A stretch of 62,422 nt of DNA from Oscillatoriales cyanobacterium M59_W2019_021 (lineage in GTDB: Bacteria > Cyanobacteriota > Cyanobacteriia > Cyanobacteriales > Geitlerinemataceae), in NCBI GenBank assembly GCA_015295945.1, contig DVED01000001.1:1-62422 (forward strand), given 5' to 3'. Position numbers and translations under genes: made by a program. Of this stretch, positions 17,281 through 28,117 are shown piece by piece (position 1 is the first letter of the stretch; each line of letters begins with the position of its first letter). Under the pieces are notes generated by a model that was not told the origin of the DNA, made no database searches, and was given only the letters and a program-made list of their open reading frames with translations.

Positions 17281-18672
17281 ATGCTCCTAAGCAGTAAGTA
17301 TCCTTCCCCAACCTTGCGCGATCGCGCCCTGGAAACCACCTTGCGCGAACGGCGACAGCGACTTGCGGCTCTCGTCAATTTTCCCGTTATTTTGTGGTCG
17401 GGAGCGCCCCTGTCGCGCAATTTCCCCGCCAATCGCTATCCCTTTCGTTCCAGTTCTCACTTTCTCTACTTTGCCGGACTCAACCTTCCCAATGCCGCCA
17501 TTCGCCTCGACTCCGGCAAACTGGAACTCTTCATCAACGATCCCGAACCGGGAGACGCTTTGTGGCACGGCGAACAACCCAAACGCCACGAACTCGCCCG
17601 CCTCATCGGGGCAGATGCGGCGTTTCCCCTGACGGAGTTGGCATCGCGAACCGGGGGGGCAGCCACCATTGCCCTACCGACGACTGCCGCGCAACAAGCC
17701 TTATTATTGGGGCGATCGATCTCTGAACCCACTAACCCCCAAGGGATCGATCGCGAATTAGTTCGCGCCATCGTTGCCGTGCGCCTCACCCACGATCCCG
17801 CCGCCTTAGCCGAATTGAGATCGGCGGCGGCTGTCAGTACCGAAGCCCACAAAGCCGGAATGGCAGCGACTCGTAACGCCCAAACCGAAGCCCAAATCCG
17901 GGCGGCAATGGAAGGGGTTATTATTTCCCAAAATATGACTTGCGCCTACAACAGCATTGTTACCGTACGCGGCGAAGTCCTGCATAACGAGCAGTCTTAC
18001 CACCCCATCGCATCGGGAGACTTACTCCTCGCCGATGTCGGGGCAGAAACCCCCAACGGTTGGGCAGCGGATATCACCCGTACTTGGCCCGTAAGCGGGA
18101 CATTTTCCCCCACTCAGCGCGACGTGTACGATGTAGTATTGGCAGCCCACGATCGGGCTATTACCGAAGTGCGTCCCGGCGTTGAATACCGCAATATTCA
18201 CCTCCTGGCATCCCGAGTTATTGCCGAAGGATTGGTGGATTTGGGTATTTTGCTGGGCAACCCAGAGGATTTAGTGGAAACCGACGCCCACGCCCTATTC
18301 TTTCCCCACGGCGTCGGTCATTTACTGGGCTTAGACGTTCACGACATGGAAGATTTGGGCGACTTTGCCGGATACGAGAAAGGACGCGCCCGCAGCGATC
18401 GCTTCGGTTTGTGCTTCCTCCGCCTCAACCGTCCCCTGAAAACCGGGATGCTGGTAACGATCGAACCGGGTTTCTACCAAGTGCCCGGTATTCTCAACGA
18501 TCCGCAAAATCGGGAAAAATATCAAGGGGTCGTCGATTGGGAACGCTTAGCTCAATTTGCCGATGTCCGAGGCATCCGCATCGAAGATGACGTTCTCGTT
18601 ACCGAAGATGGCAGCGAAGTCCTCACCGCCGCTTTACCCACCGAAGCTGGGGCGATCGAGGATCTCGTATGA
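17281..18672 (+). CDS. pepP: Xaa-Pro aminopeptidase (aminopeptidase P)
   Basis: A 463-residue M24B peptidase that removes N-terminal residues preceding proline. The N-terminal AMP_N domain (about 1-150) contains the SSHFLYFAGL block. The catalytic domain has all metal ligands: Asp in LLADVGAE and in AADITRTWP, His in FPHGVGHLLGLDVHD, Glu in TIEPGFYQ and Glu in RIEDDVLVTEDG. A two-metal active site is expected. The start ATG directly follows a tandem-repeat leader, so initiation signals are unclear. Confidence 0.92.
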   Translation: MLLSSKYPSPTLRDRALETTLRERRQRLAALVNFPVILWSGAPLSRNFPANRYPFRSSSHFLYFAGLNLPNAAIRLDSGKLELFINDPEPGDALWHGEQPKRHELARLIGADAAFPLTELASRTGGAATIALPTTAAQQALLLGRSISEPTNPQGIDRELVRAIVAVRLTHDPAALAELRSAAAVSTEAHKAGMAATRNAQTEAQIRAAMEGVIISQNMTCAYNSIVTVRGEVLHNEQSYHPIASGDLLLADVGAETPNGWAADITRTWPVSGTFSPTQRDVYDVVLAAHDRAITEVRPGVEYRNIHLLASRVIAEGLVDLGILLGNPEDLVETDAHALFFPHGVGHLLGLDVHDMEDLGDFAGYEKGRARSDRFGLCFLRLNRPLKTGMLVTIEPGFYQVPGILNDPQNREKYQGVVDWERLAQFADVRGIRIEDDVLVTEDGSEVLTAALPTEAGAIEDLV

Positions 18673-18730
18673 GAAGCAGGGGAAGCAGGGGGAGAAGATG
18701 TTTGCCAATGACCAATGACCAATGACCCAC
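18672..18730. repeat. Compound low-complexity repeat downstream of pepP
   Basis: GAAGCAGGGGAAGCAGGGG units are followed by a 22-base block (18691-18712) that is repeated identically at 33979-34000, then tandem AATGACC heptamers. Confidence 0.7.
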
Positions 18731-18779
18731 CCCAAATATGCTATGTTTATTAAGATAAATTACAAATATTAACAATACT

Positions 18780-19520
18780 TTGTTTTACTATCCGTTTACA
18801 GACCCAACGGTAGAGGCTCTGGGCGATCGGGAGAGATCCCTATCGTTCCTGGGGTGGAATATCGAACTCAGTCGGCGCTGGCTGACGTTTTGGGCTGCCG
18901 TCTTTCTCGTTTCCGTTCCCGTCTTCATCGAAGCGCCCCTCGTCCGGTATTTTCCTGGGTTGAGTTTGTTGCTGACCGGATTTTGGGTGGGATTGAGTGC
19001 CGTACTGTTAGTGCGTCGGCAGACGTGGCTGTGGGGGGATTTGCTGCTGGGATTTGCTGGAAGCTGGTTGGCGGGATCGCTGTATTGGGGTTGGTTTCGG
19101 GCGGAACCTTTGTGGCACTTACCCATCGAGGCGATCGCCCTGCCGTTACCGATCTGGTGTATTTGCCAGCGTCGGTTATTAGTGGGGAGTTGGTTTGCCG
19201 TCGGTTCTCTATTCGGAACCGCCATCACCGATCTCTATTTTTATCTGGTTCACTTAATTCCCAACTGGCGGGCACTGATGCAAGTCGAACCGGATTTCGT
19301 CGCCCCCATTCTTCACGAGGCGATCGCCCGAGTGCATACCCCGTGGGGAATCGGTTGGGCGGCAACCCTCGCCACCCTCCTCTTCTCAGCGGGTTTCTTG
19401 CCGTTGTACTCCGAACGAGTGGGCGATCCGCCGCGCCTGCATCGTTGGGCATTTTCCGGGGCTGTTTTGAGTACGATTTTGGTCGATCTTCTCTTTTGGC
19501 TGGCGGGTTTGGCTGCCTGA
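18780..19520 (+). CDS. DUF3120 multi-pass membrane protein
   Basis: A 246-residue hydrophobic protein with about six membrane segments (LTFWAAVFLVSVPVFI, LLLTGFWVGLSAVLLV, LLLGFAGSWLAGSLYWG, LLVGSWFAVGSLFGTAI and two more near the C-terminus). It matches the cyanobacterial DUF3120 family by length and pattern; its function is unknown. The start is uncertain: TTG at 18780 is the most upstream plausible codon, because the only nearby ATG (18743) is out of frame. Upstream DNA is AT-rich. Confidence 0.75.
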   Translation: MFYYPFTDPTVEALGDRERSLSFLGWNIELSRRWLTFWAAVFLVSVPVFIEAPLVRYFPGLSLLLTGFWVGLSAVLLVRRQTWLWGDLLLGFAGSWLAGSLYWGWFRAEPLWHLPIEAIALPLPIWCICQRRLLVGSWFAVGSLFGTAITDLYFYLVHLIPNWRALMQVEPDFVAPILHEAIARVHTPWGIGWAATLATLLFSAGFLPLYSERVGDPPRLHRWAFSGAVLSTILVDLLFWLAGLAA

Positions 19521-19764
19521 AAAGAAATCCGAATTCCGAAACAATAAAAAAAAGGTCGATCTCCAGGAGAAATGCCGCATTAACAGGTGCCTCAAACCAC
19601 TTTGAGTCCTCGATAAAACGACTTTCCCAGCCAAAAATCTCCGCTTAAAATCCCCCATCTTTCGAGAGACAGTTCGGGAAACTGCCTACCAGAAGTTGTC
19701 ACTTCTGGCGATCGGGGGCAAAATTGGAGTTAGCCCTCAGCAGCGAGTTCGGATTTTAGCCTGA

Positions 19765-20772
19765 ATGGTCGATTCTAAGCCTACGATCGCCTTTAAATCT
19801 TTTCCCTACTTACTGGTGGAAACCGAAGCGGGAACCCGCTACGTTTCGTTAGAGGGTTATACTTGTTGGACGATCGGGCGCAGTCAAGATAATAATTTCG
19901 TCCTTAAAGATCGGTGGATTTCTCGCGCCCATGCCATGCTACAGCGCATGGAAACCGGAGAATACTACTTGATCGATCTCGGCAGTCGCAACGGTACATT
20001 TATTAACGGACGCCGCGTCTGCATTCCTGCCACCCTCAACAACGGCGATCGTCTCACCTTCGGACAAACTGAAGTCGAATTCTATTGGCCCGCACAAGCC
20101 GATGCCCAAGAATCCGAAGATGCCGATTGCGACGATTCGGCAACGGCACTGCTCTCGGTGCGCCGACTGATTTCGGTGATGGTGGTCGATATCCGCGACT
20201 TTACCGTTCTCACGCGACAACTGGACGAAGCCATTCTCTCGGAAACTATCGGTACTTGGTTCCATCAAGCCGGACAGATCATTCGCGACGCGGGCAGTTG
20301 GGTGGATAAATACATCGGCGATGCAGTGATGGCAGTGTGGTTCCACGCCGACGAACAAGTCAGCTCTCACGAAGTCTTGCAAATTTGTCAGGCACTCAGT
20401 CATTTACACAAAATGACGCAACAATTGAGCGAGACCTTTCCCCTGCCGTTTCCCTTGCGAATCGGGGCGGGGGTCAATACCGGGTATGCGATGGTGGGCA
20501 ATACCGGAAGCGGCGATCGCCCGGACTACACGGCATTGGGCGATACGGTGAACGCGGCGTTCCGCCTGGAGTCTTCCACCAAACAACTGGGCAAAGAAGT
20601 GGCACTAGCTCAAGCAACGTACCACTACCTTCGCGCTGCCGATCCGGCGGGAGTGTTACTCGAAGCTCACGAAGTCAACCTCAAAGGGTACGATCGCCCC
20701 ACGATCGCCTATGCGGGTAACTTCGACGATATCGATACCTTCGTGCGCGAGCGAACGGGAGGGGATACGTGA
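19765..20772 (+). CDS. Adenylate cyclase with N-terminal FHA domain
   Basis: A 335-residue soluble protein. The FHA domain is at about 28-105 (TIGRSQDNNFVL, SRAHAML, DLGSRNGTFINGRRV), which binds phosphothreonine peptides. A class III nucleotidyl cyclase catalytic domain lies at about 134-320: metal Asp142 and Asp186, purine-specifying Lys182 and Asp254 (PDYTALGD), and transition-state Asn263 and Arg267. The Lys/Asp pair indicates ATP and cAMP. Phosphoprotein recognition would link Ser/Thr kinase signalling to cAMP. It starts with ATG after a 244-base gap. Confidence 0.92.
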   Translation: MVDSKPTIAFKSFPYLLVETEAGTRYVSLEGYTCWTIGRSQDNNFVLKDRWISRAHAMLQRMETGEYYLIDLGSRNGTFINGRRVCIPATLNNGDRLTFGQTEVEFYWPAQADAQESEDADCDDSATALLSVRRLISVMVVDIRDFTVLTRQLDEAILSETIGTWFHQAGQIIRDAGSWVDKYIGDAVMAVWFHADEQVSSHEVLQICQALSHLHKMTQQLSETFPLPFPLRIGAGVNTGYAMVGNTGSGDRPDYTALGDTVNAAFRLESSTKQLGKEVALAQATYHYLRAADPAGVLLEAHEVNLKGYDRPTIAYAGNFDDIDTFVRERTGGDT

Positions 20773-21146
20773 CCATCGCCGCCAAATAGAGAGGGGGGCT
20801 TCTGGTCAGGACGCTAACCGACCCAACAGACTCGCTACACTCACCGCGCGATCGGAATCTCGCGGGAAAGAATATCCGAGCGTCAACAACAATGGTAATA
20901 TTTTAACTATCAAGAATCGTCTATTCTCCTTGGGAGCCAGGGAGAGTTCCGGGTTGAAGCGCCAGCTTTGTCGCTGTCCGTACCGAAAACCCGAGTACGA
21001 TCGGCTAAACGCAGCATCAAACCGAAATGCGTTCGAGTGTGGAGGCGGCTGCGGATGACACCGGGAGCCAGCACGCATCCCTGGGATACGCGACTGGTGG
21101 CTCACATAAAAGATTCCTATATAGAAATTAACGAGGAAGAGAGTTG
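20773..21146. other. Intergenic region cyclase / psbU
   Basis: No gene is supported. Short unconserved frames on either strand lack ribosome-binding sites. The psbU promoter probably lies close to the gene: TATATAG at 21117-21123 is a -10 candidate, and GAGGAAGAGAG just before 21147 is its ribosome-binding site. Confidence 0.5.
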
Positions 21147-21563
21147 ATGAAACTAATGGTTCGCCTATTGACACTGGTATGCTTGTTAGTGGGCTGCCTG
21201 GGTTGGTTGGGCTTGCCTCAAAGAGCGATGGCTGCCTCATGGGGTACTCCCACCGTTCTCGTGGCAGAAGTTCGCGAGCAAAATCCGGTAGACCAAAAGT
21301 TAGGAACCGAATTTGGTCAGAAAATCGACCTGAACAATACTAACGTCCGTGCTTTTCGGAAATATCCGGGAATGTATCCCACGTTGGCTCGGATGGTTGT
21401 GGAAAACGCCCCCTACGAGAACGTAGAGGACATTTTAAACCTTCCCGGTTTGAGCGAGCGCCAGAAAAGTACTTTGCAAGCCAATTTGGATAATTTTACC
21501 GTGACCCAAGTTGAAGTGAGTCTGACCGAAGGCGACGATCGGATTAATAACGGTTTGTACTAA
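21147..21563 (+). CDS. psbU: Photosystem II 12 kDa extrinsic protein PsbU
   Basis: A 138-residue lumenal subunit of the cyanobacterial oxygen-evolving complex that stabilises the Mn4Ca cluster environment. Residues 1-30 are a signal peptide ending at QRAMAA. The mature part has the PsbU core: [21 protein letters not shown], then the helix-hairpin-helix-like [19 protein letters not shown]. The ATG at 21147 is preceded by a strong GAGGAAGAG; a TTG three bases earlier is unlikely. A strong terminator follows. Confidence 0.96.
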   Translation: MKLMVRLLTLVCLLVGCLGWLGLPQRAMAASWGTPTVLVAEVREQNPVDQKLGTEFGQKIDLNNTNVRAFRKYPGMYPTLARMVVENAPYENVEDILNLPGLSERQKSTLQANLDNFTVTQVEVSLTEGDDRINNGLY

Positions 21564-21993
21564 ACATCGATCGCTGGCGCTTGATCGCGATTCTCCAGGT
21601 TTGGCAACTGTCCCAACTTTGCTAGTTCTAGAAATCGCTCGACCGGACAAAATATAGAGGTAGAGGCATGCATTGTCTCTGCCTTTATATTTTTTGCGGT
21701 GTTTTTTTGTCGCTCGAATTAACGATGAACCTGGAATCTTAAATACTGTGGAAGGAAAACTCCAAAGCACGTTTAGTTTCGAGTTTTCCGATCGAATGAT
21801 TCGATCGATTTTCGCAGTTGTCAATCCAGAAAAGCTAAAAGGAGTTAAGCTGTAGGTTACTTAGCATAGCATAAACAGCATAACAAACCCCTTGCAGCGG
21901 ACGGTCGAGAGATCTCGATAGAGATGCAAAGGGGAATTCCCGCTTCAGAAGGGAAACGTTAGGGCGGAACCATCGTACGAGGGACGATTTTTC
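21564..21993. other. Intergenic region psbU / nadB
   Basis: Contains the psbU terminator (21649-21695). The remainder, 21700-21993, is AT-rich in its first half with an unconserved frame of about 60 codons that I do not accept as a gene. The nadB promoter and leader should lie in the last 150 bases, with no clear consensus. Confidence 0.5.
21649..21695 (+). terminator. Rho-independent terminator of psbU
   Basis: A long stem of about 17 bp: AAAATATAGAGGTAGAG (21649-21665) pairs with CTCTGCCTTTATATTTT on the other arm, with an 11-base loop, ending in T residues to 21695. Confidence 0.9.
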
Positions 21994-23682
21994 GTGGTTA
22001 ATTCATCAAATTCGGCGCTATCCTTGATTCCGCAGCAATTTGACGTTCTCGTGGTAGGAGCGGGTGCGGCGGGGTTGTATGCTGCCCTGTGTTTGCCGGA
22101 GGATTTGCGCGTCGGTTTGATTACCAAAGACGAATTGCCCTTGTCGGCGAGCGATTGGGCGCAAGGGGGCATTGCAGCGGCGATCGCCCCGGAAGATTCC
22201 CCCACGTTGCACGTCGAAGATACCCTCAAAGCGGGGGCGGGGTTGTGCGATGCCGAAGCAGTGCGGTTTCTCGCCGATCGCGCTCCCGACTGCATTCGCG
22301 CTTTGGTGGATTTGGGGGTTGCCTTCGATCGCCACGGCAGCGATCTCGCCCTCACCCTAGAAGCCGCCCACTCCCGACGGCGAGTTCTCCACGCTGCCGA
22401 TACCACCGGACGGGCGGTCGTTAGCATTCTCAGCCAGCACGCGCTCGAGCGCAAAAACATTCAAGTCCTGTCCCAAGCCTTTGCTCTGGATTTGTGGCTG
22501 CATCCTCAAACTGGGCGCTGTCGGGGCATCCAGTTAGCCTATGGGGGACGGGTTTGCCAGATCGGTGCCAAAGCCGTGGTGCTGGCAACCGGAGGCGGCG
22601 GACAAGTGTTCGCCAAAACCACCAATCCCGCCGTCAGTACCGGAGATGGCGTGGCGATCGCTTGGAGGGCGGGGGCAACCCTGCGAGATTTGGAATTTGT
22701 CCAATTTCATCCCACCGCCTTGACTCAACCGGGTGCGCCTCGGTTTCTGATCAGCGAAGCCGTGCGCGGCGAAGGGGCGCATTTGGTGGATGTCGAGGGT
22801 CGTCGGTTTGCCTTCGATTACCACCCCGACGGCGAACTGGCTCCCCGAGATATTGTCAGCCGATCGATTTTTCGCCATTTGCAAAGTACCGGAGTCGATC
22901 CGGCACAAGCCCACGTCTGGCTGGATTTTCGCCCGATCGATCCCGATCGCATTCGCTACCGATTTCCCAACATTATCGAAGTTTGCCGTCAGTGGGGCAT
23001 CGATGTCTTCAACGAACCCGTTCCCGTCGCCCCCGCCGCCCATTATTGGATGGGAGGAGTTGCCACGGATTTGACCTGTCGCACGTCGATTCCCGGTTTG
23101 TATGCCGTGGGCGAAACCGCCAGTACCGGAGTTCACGGCGCCAATCGCCTCGCCAGCAATTCTTTATTGGAATGCGTGGTGTTTGGGGCAACTTTAGCCC
23201 ATTTGCAACTGCTTTCTTCCTCAGAAGATGAAGTAGAAATGCCGATGCCAGGGGAAACCCTGAGTTTTAGCGAAGAATCGCAAGCGCCAATCGATCGCAT
23301 TCGTTACGAATTACCCCGCCTGATGTGGCAAAGTGCCGGGATTTGTCGGGAAGAAGCGACGATGAGATCGGCGATCGAGGTAGTAGACAACTGGCGATCG
23401 GAATTTGCCAACTTACCTTTATCTCAACAATTAAACGGGCGATCGCTGCAATACGAATCGGCGGAAGTTCACTCGCAAATTCGCCATTGGGGGGAAACTC
23501 GCAACTTACTCGACGTTGCCTCTTTAATTCTCCAAAGCGCCCTCTTTCGCCGAGAAAGTCGCGGCGGACACTATCGCAGTGATTTTCCCGATCCCGATCC
23601 CCAGTGGGAAGTTCATACATTGGTGAAGGGCGATCGATTGCAATCGAGTTTCAGTTGTCAGTCGGGTAAGTCAGACCAATAA
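21994..23682 (+). CDS. nadB: L-aspartate oxidase
   Basis: A 562-residue FAD enzyme that oxidises L-aspartate to iminoaspartate, the first step of de novo NAD synthesis with NadA. The FAD motif GAGAAGLYAAL is near residue 21, the flavin/substrate loop DWAQGGIAAA near 50, the active-site region EFVQFHPTAL near 235 and SEAVRGEGAHLV near 255, and GVHGANRLASNSLLE near the C-terminus of the catalytic part. It starts at GTG with GAGG about 12 bases upstream. Its stop is only 12 bases from the converging exoprotein gene. Confidence 0.95.
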   Translation: MVNSSNSALSLIPQQFDVLVVGAGAAGLYAALCLPEDLRVGLITKDELPLSASDWAQGGIAAAIAPEDSPTLHVEDTLKAGAGLCDAEAVRFLADRAPDCIRALVDLGVAFDRHGSDLALTLEAAHSRRRVLHAADTTGRAVVSILSQHALERKNIQVLSQAFALDLWLHPQTGRCRGIQLAYGGRVCQIGAKAVVLATGGGGQVFAKTTNPAVSTGDGVAIAWRAGATLRDLEFVQFHPTALTQPGAPRFLISEAVRGEGAHLVDVEGRRFAFDYHPDGELAPRDIVSRSIFRHLQSTGVDPAQAHVWLDFRPIDPDRIRYRFPNIIEVCRQWGIDVFNEPVPVAPAAHYWMGGVATDLTCRTSIPGLYAVGETASTGVHGANRLASNSLLECVVFGATLAHLQLLSSSEDEVEMPMPGETLSFSEESQAPIDRIRYELPRLMWQSAGICREEATMRSAIEVVDNWRSEFANLPLSQQLNGRSLQYESAEVHSQIRHWGETRNLLDVASLILQSALFRRESRGGHYRSDFPDPDPQWEVHTLVKGDRLQSSFSCQSGKSDQ

Positions 23683-23694
23683 ATAATAGAGTAT

Positions 23695-26600
23695 CTATCG
23701 ATCGAATCGATGTTCTTCAACCCCACAACTTGGGAAATGAGAGCGAGATGGATCGATCGGTAAATTCAACTCTCCATTCGGCATTTGTGCCACCAATTCA
23801 ACTTGACCCTTCTCGTTGATTATCCAACCTTGTGCTTCGACTAAAGTTCGAGGAGGATCGTTTGGCGGTTCCACGACTTCGTGAGAGTCGATCGATCCGA
23901 CACTCAAATTGAGAAATTCTCGGGGATTTGGGGGTAAACCTCCCCGTCCGGTAATCACAAACCGACTGCGTTGCGCGTTCTCTGCCGTACAACGGGTATC
24001 CCGCAAACTGTTAGGATCGATCGGATCTTCCGGCAACTCCACCAATCCCGAAGTCGGATCGAGATCGGGAGTGTTGAGAGTGACTTCGCCATCGGTTCCC
24101 AGTTGAGAACTGGCGGTGATATCGCTGAATCGCGTTTCCCCATCGCGGGGGTCGATGCCAAAAATGCCTTGGGTGGTGATTTCCACGTTGCCGCCGTTAC
24201 CCGCAAATGCATTCGCCGTGATGTCGCTGTTTTCTTGGGGAATGGCAACCAGTAGAGGCGTATTGATGTCGATATTGCCTCCATCGCCGCCTGCTTGTTG
24301 GGTTCCGGCAGTGGTGGAAATACGACTGCCACGACGCAAGATGAGGGAGTCTCGGACGTTGAGTGTAATATCGCCGCCTTCGCTGGAATTAGTAACGCCG
24401 ATGATGCCGCCAGGATCGTTGGGAAAACTGTTGCGATCGTCGATTAAGATAGAATTCGCGGTAATTTCGATATTCCCCGCATTTCCGGTAGCTTCTGTAC
24501 TAACGATCTGCTGAATCATATAGTCCAAAGTATCAACGCCTTCAGGAATATTTAAAGTATTCCGAATATCAGTGTCCGGTATCGTTGCAAAAAAACTAGT
24601 TAATCCAGGGATGAACAATCTGCTTTGTTCGACGGTTCTGGCTGACACCGTAATTCTTCCTCCATCTCGAAGCACTACATTTCCAGTTTCGATGGTAATA
24701 TCTCCGGCATTTCCCGGTCCAAAAGCTTGATTGTAAAAAACACTGCTAAATCCATTGGAAGCAGAACCGCTAACTTCGATCGACTCCGAAGCATTAATCC
24801 TTAAATTGCCTCCATTACTAATCGGTCGATCGCTATTATTTTCAAAAAAATTGGTTGAAAAAGCAGAAGCAGATATCAATGCGCCATCCCGAACGCTGAG
24901 TCTTTGGGTATTAATTGTTAAATCTCCCGATCGACCGTTTCCAAACATATCCGTGGCGATCGTTGTGGGAAAGATCGAATCGAGATCGGAACCTACGAGT
25001 TCGACGGATTCAGACGCATTGATTGTGATATCCCCACCATTTCCGAATAGTGCCGTAGTGGTAGCAATTACCGCTCCATCTCGCAATAATAATCGTCCAG
25101 TATCAATTGTTATACGTCCAGAGCTTTGACTACTTGATGTTGAAATAGCACTGGGGATGACTTCCGATCCTTCTCGAATAGAAAAATCGCTCAAATTGAT
25201 AGATTCCAAAGAAACAATAGAAACATCACCAGCTAATATATTGGGTAAAAAGTTACCTGTTATAATTCTACTACCTTCTAAATTGAAATTTGTGGCATAA
25301 ATATTCACATCTCCACCCTTTCCAATTTGAAAAGCACTGGTCAGTAACGAACTATTTTCGATCAATAAATCTCCCAATGTGAATATTTCAACATTTCCTC
25401 CACCCAAATCTCCAGACGATCGTACATTCGCCAGTGAAATATTACCATTTGCTTGGATATTCACATCTCCCCCAATGCTAAAATGAAAAGAATCAAGCTC
25501 TCCCTGAGTTGTATCGATCGTTCCTCCTGCAATTAGCTCGATCTCCCTTCCTCCAGATTTAATTGTTTCCGTGCTAATGTCATGCTCAGCTATTAAAGAA
25601 ATGACTCCACCTCGATTATCTCCAAATCGAGAATCTATTCTGTCCAATCGGCTATCAATTGTCCCTCCACTGAGTACGTTAACATCTCCACCTCCTGAAA
25701 CAATATTGGCAGTTGTTATATCGTTATCAGCCGTTAAAGAAATGACTCCACCTCGACGATCTCCAAATCGAGCGTCTATTCTTCCCAAGCGAGTATCGAT
25801 CGCACCTCCACTGAGGATATTAATATCTCCACCACGAGATTGGATCTCTCCACCAATCGTAATATCGCCAGGTGATGAAAGATCGACGACCCCCCCGAAA
25901 GTTGAAATATAGCCTGTTGTAATATGTCTAGAGGGTGAAGTTATAGATTGAATCGATATATTGTTTTTAAATAAGTTACTAGGTAATGCCACTTCTCTAG
26001 CAGAAGTTTCCTCAACGGAGACGCGAAAATTATCGATTCCCCAACTTTCATCTCCAATTCCTGAGAGTCCTAAAGGATTTAAAAAGTTGAGTTGAAGATT
26101 TGTGTTGTTATGAGAAAATGTAAATGTAAAATGATAAACTGAATCGGCTGGTTGCTCGCCAATTTGGTCAAACCCAAATCGATATCCCAGAGTATTATTC
26201 TCAACCGCTCCACTGCGAGCCAAGTTTTCAGACAGGTCAGTCGCATTATATCGATCGGGATAAGACTGAAATCGAACGGCGTCAAACCGCGATTGAGGAA
26301 AATTCTGATTACTAAAAGTTGTATCTAACAACACCCGACCATCATCCAGATGAAATAAGATAACATCGGGTCTATCCGTTATAGAATTACCATCCCAAGA
26401 CTTAAGGATAAATAAGTCTAACGACACAGTAGCTTGTTGATGAGGCGGCAAATTATCTAACGTTAAACTCACTGTATCGCTACTAAACTCCCCCAAAAAA
26501 CCTCGATTTCCGATCGGCGTTCGACTCGTCCGCATATCCGACCACTCCGAACCTACAGTCCCCTCAAAATCATTTTCATAGACAACAGTTGAAGACAAAA

Positions 26601-27981
26601 TCACTGGAGGCGGACTCTCCGGCACGGGTGAACTCGGCAGCATTGGCGGATTTTGTAACTGCTCCACTCCAGCTCTTAAAATCAGCGACGGACTACTCGT
26701 TAAAATCGGAATATCGGGGTCGGAACCCACCAATTGCGTATCGGGACTGGTAATCGTAATATTCCCCGTCGTAATACTTCCCATAGACTCCACTTTCAGC
26801 GACGCACCCGCATAATCCCCCAAAATCACATCCCCTTCGGAACTGATAATCGGATCGTACAAACTGACAAAATGTCCTGGATTTCCCGACAAATTCAAAA
26901 TCGAAAATCGATTCCCACTAGTAAAATGCGCGTCCCCAGAAATAATGCCATCGCTCACCAGAAAGAGATTTCCCCCACTTTGAAACGGCGTCTGCGGATG
27001 GTTCAGCGCCAAAATATCGATACCACGATTTCCCTGCACCCACAAATTCCCGCCAGCAACCGCCAGAAACGGTAACGCCACGCTATCGCGAACGAATACC
27101 GTATCCCGTGCCAACAGGTTTAAATTTCCCGTGGTTTCCAGTTGACTTTCCATGAGGGTTAAATTCCTAGAAGCGGCGAGGGTGGCGTTCCCCGCTGTTA
27201 AATCTCGCACCGCAATATCGCCAGGTTTGATCGATCTTTCCCCCCATCGCACCCCCATTTCCGTTCCCGTCAACCCCAATGTTTCTGGATTGCTAAAATT
27301 GTTCAGCAACGGTATTAAATTCGCATTAGAATTTGGGGAAGTGGCGATCGAAATTGTCCCCTCTGGCGCACTCAATTCCCCCGTACTCACCACCGTTCCC
27401 CCCACCAGGGTCAAATCTCGCTGGGGTGCAACACCGAGATTTCCGGCATTGACAATCGCTTCTGTCTCGTTGCTACCGAACTGCAACCCGATGGGAACGT
27501 TAATTGTCAACAACGGCGGCGCATCTGGTTCCGTCGCACTGTAAAAACTCCCATCAGCAAAGACTAAACTCTCGGCGGTACTGCCAAAAAACGAGCCCCC
27601 AATCTCCAATCGCGCGTTCGGTCCAAAAACAATGCCGTTGGGGTTGACCAGAAACAGGTTTGCCGTGCCGTTGGTGCGAATTAACCCGTCAATATTTGAG
27701 GCATTCGTCCCGGTGATGCGCGTCAGGATGTTTTCCACGGTGGCGGAATTGTTAAAAAAGGCTTCCCACCCCGTCGGTACGGAAAAGTCGGTAAAACTGT
27801 GAAACAAATTGCCGCCAACTTGGGTTCCCCCTTCGATGACTAAGGTGTCGTTCACGGCAGGCAAAACGATCGAATTGTGGGGTAGCGTCCCATCCGGCAC
27901 GATTTGCGCCAGTGTTGAGGGAATCCCCCTACAGACAGACAGAGTAGCGGTCGCGGCAACGACAGAAACCCTCAGTTTCAT
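23695..27981 (-). CDS. Two-partner-secretion (TpsA/filamentous haemagglutinin-type) exoprotein
   Basis: A 1428-residue protein. Residues 1-26 are a signal peptide. Residues about 28-150 are the TPS (haemagglutination activity) domain with the hallmark NPNGIVFG at 113-120, which directs export through a TpsB outer-membrane pore. The rest is right-handed beta-helix repeats ([14 protein letters not shown]). Residues about 462-657 interrupt the helix with an Ig/jelly-roll-like module ([19 protein letters not shown]). Two near-identical 47-residue repeats lie near 735-830. The C-terminal 130 residues contain two Cys. No tpsB gene is in the window. Likely a surface adhesin. Confidence 0.92.
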   Translation of the reverse strand: MKLRVSVVAATATLSVCRGIPSTLAQIVPDGTLPHNSIVLPAVNDTLVIEGGTQVGGNLFHSFTDFSVPTGWEAFFNNSATVENILTRITGTNASNIDGLIRTNGTANLFLVNPNGIVFGPNARLEIGGSFFGSTAESLVFADGSFYSATEPDAPPLLTINVPIGLQFGSNETEAIVNAGNLGVAPQRDLTLVGGTVVSTGELSAPEGTISIATSPNSNANLIPLLNNFSNPETLGLTGTEMGVRWGERSIKPGDIAVRDLTAGNATLAASRNLTLMESQLETTGNLNLLARDTVFVRDSVALPFLAVAGGNLWVQGNRGIDILALNHPQTPFQSGGNLFLVSDGIISGDAHFTSGNRFSILNLSGNPGHFVSLYDPIISSEGDVILGDYAGASLKVESMGSITTGNITITSPDTQLVGSDPDIPILTSSPSLILRAGVEQLQNPPMLPSSPVPESPPPVILSSTVVYENDFEGTVGSEWSDMRTSRTPIGNRGFLGEFSSDTVSLTLDNLPPHQQATVSLDLFILKSWDGNSITDRPDVILFHLDDGRVLLDTTFSNQNFPQSRFDAVRFQSYPDRYNATDLSENLARSGAVENNTLGYRFGFDQIGEQPADSVYHFTFTFSHNNTNLQLNFLNPLGLSGIGDESWGIDNFRVSVEETSAREVALPSNLFKNNISIQSITSPSRHITTGYISTFGGVVDLSSPGDITIGGEIQSRGGDINILSGGAIDTRLGRIDARFGDRRGGVISLTADNDITTANIVSGGGDVNVLSGGTIDSRLDRIDSRFGDNRGGVISLIAEHDISTETIKSGGREIELIAGGTIDTTQGELDSFHFSIGGDVNIQANGNISLANVRSSGDLGGGNVEIFTLGDLLIENSSLLTSAFQIGKGGDVNIYATNFNLEGSRIITGNFLPNILAGDVSIVSLESINLSDFSIREGSEVIPSAISTSSSQSSGRITIDTGRLLLRDGAVIATTTALFGNGGDITINASESVELVGSDLDSIFPTTIATDMFGNGRSGDLTINTQRLSVRDGALISASAFSTNFFENNSDRPISNGGNLRINASESIEVSGSASNGFSSVFYNQAFGPGNAGDITIETGNVVLRDGGRITVSARTVEQSRLFIPGLTSFFATIPDTDIRNTLNIPEGVDTLDYMIQQIVSTEATGNAGNIEITANSILIDDRNSFPNDPGGIIGVTNSSEGGDITLNVRDSLILRRGSRISTTAGTQQAGGDGGNIDINTPLLVAIPQENSDITANAFAGNGGNVEITTQGIFGIDPRDGETRFSDITASSQLGTDGEVTLNTPDLDPTSGLVELPEDPIDPNSLRDTRCTAENAQRSRFVITGRGGLPPNPREFLNLSVGSIDSHEVVEPPNDPPRTLVEAQGWIINEKGQVELVAQMPNGELNLPIDPSRSHFPSCGVEEHRFDR
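25595..25876 (-). repeat. Tandem 141-base coding repeat in the TpsA gene
   Basis: The block beginning AAAGAAATGACTCCACCTCG at 25595 recurs at 25736, exactly 141 bases later, encoding a 47-residue beta-helix unit (GGxVNVLSGG, IDSRFGD, GGVISL). The copies are similar enough at DNA level to imply recent duplication. Confidence 0.8.
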
Positions 27982-28004
27982 GAGTCAGTAATTTTCACAC
28001 AGTA

Positions 28005-28032
28005 GACGATACTCCGAGGGAGTCTCTACGCG
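28005..28032 (-). repeat. Small palindromic dispersed repeat, copy 2
   Basis: Read on the minus strand: GCGTAGAGACTCC-CTC-GGAGTATCGTC. It matches copy 1 (236-263) apart from a few substitutions. It lies about 25 bases upstream of the TpsA start codon, inside that gene's leader. Confidence 0.6.
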
Positions 28033-28117
28033 AACGCAAGTATTGTACGCGACTCTGCCTTTAAATTATTTAAATTTTTTCAAACTTTATATCATTTCTC
28101 TTAATTCTGGAGGCAAA

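Noticed and set aside
17366-17852. Antisense frames within pepP
   Set aside because: Shadow frames of a well-conserved enzyme.
21673-21855. 60-codon frame between psbU and nadB
   Set aside because: It begins inside the psbU terminator and has no ribosome-binding site or family resemblance.
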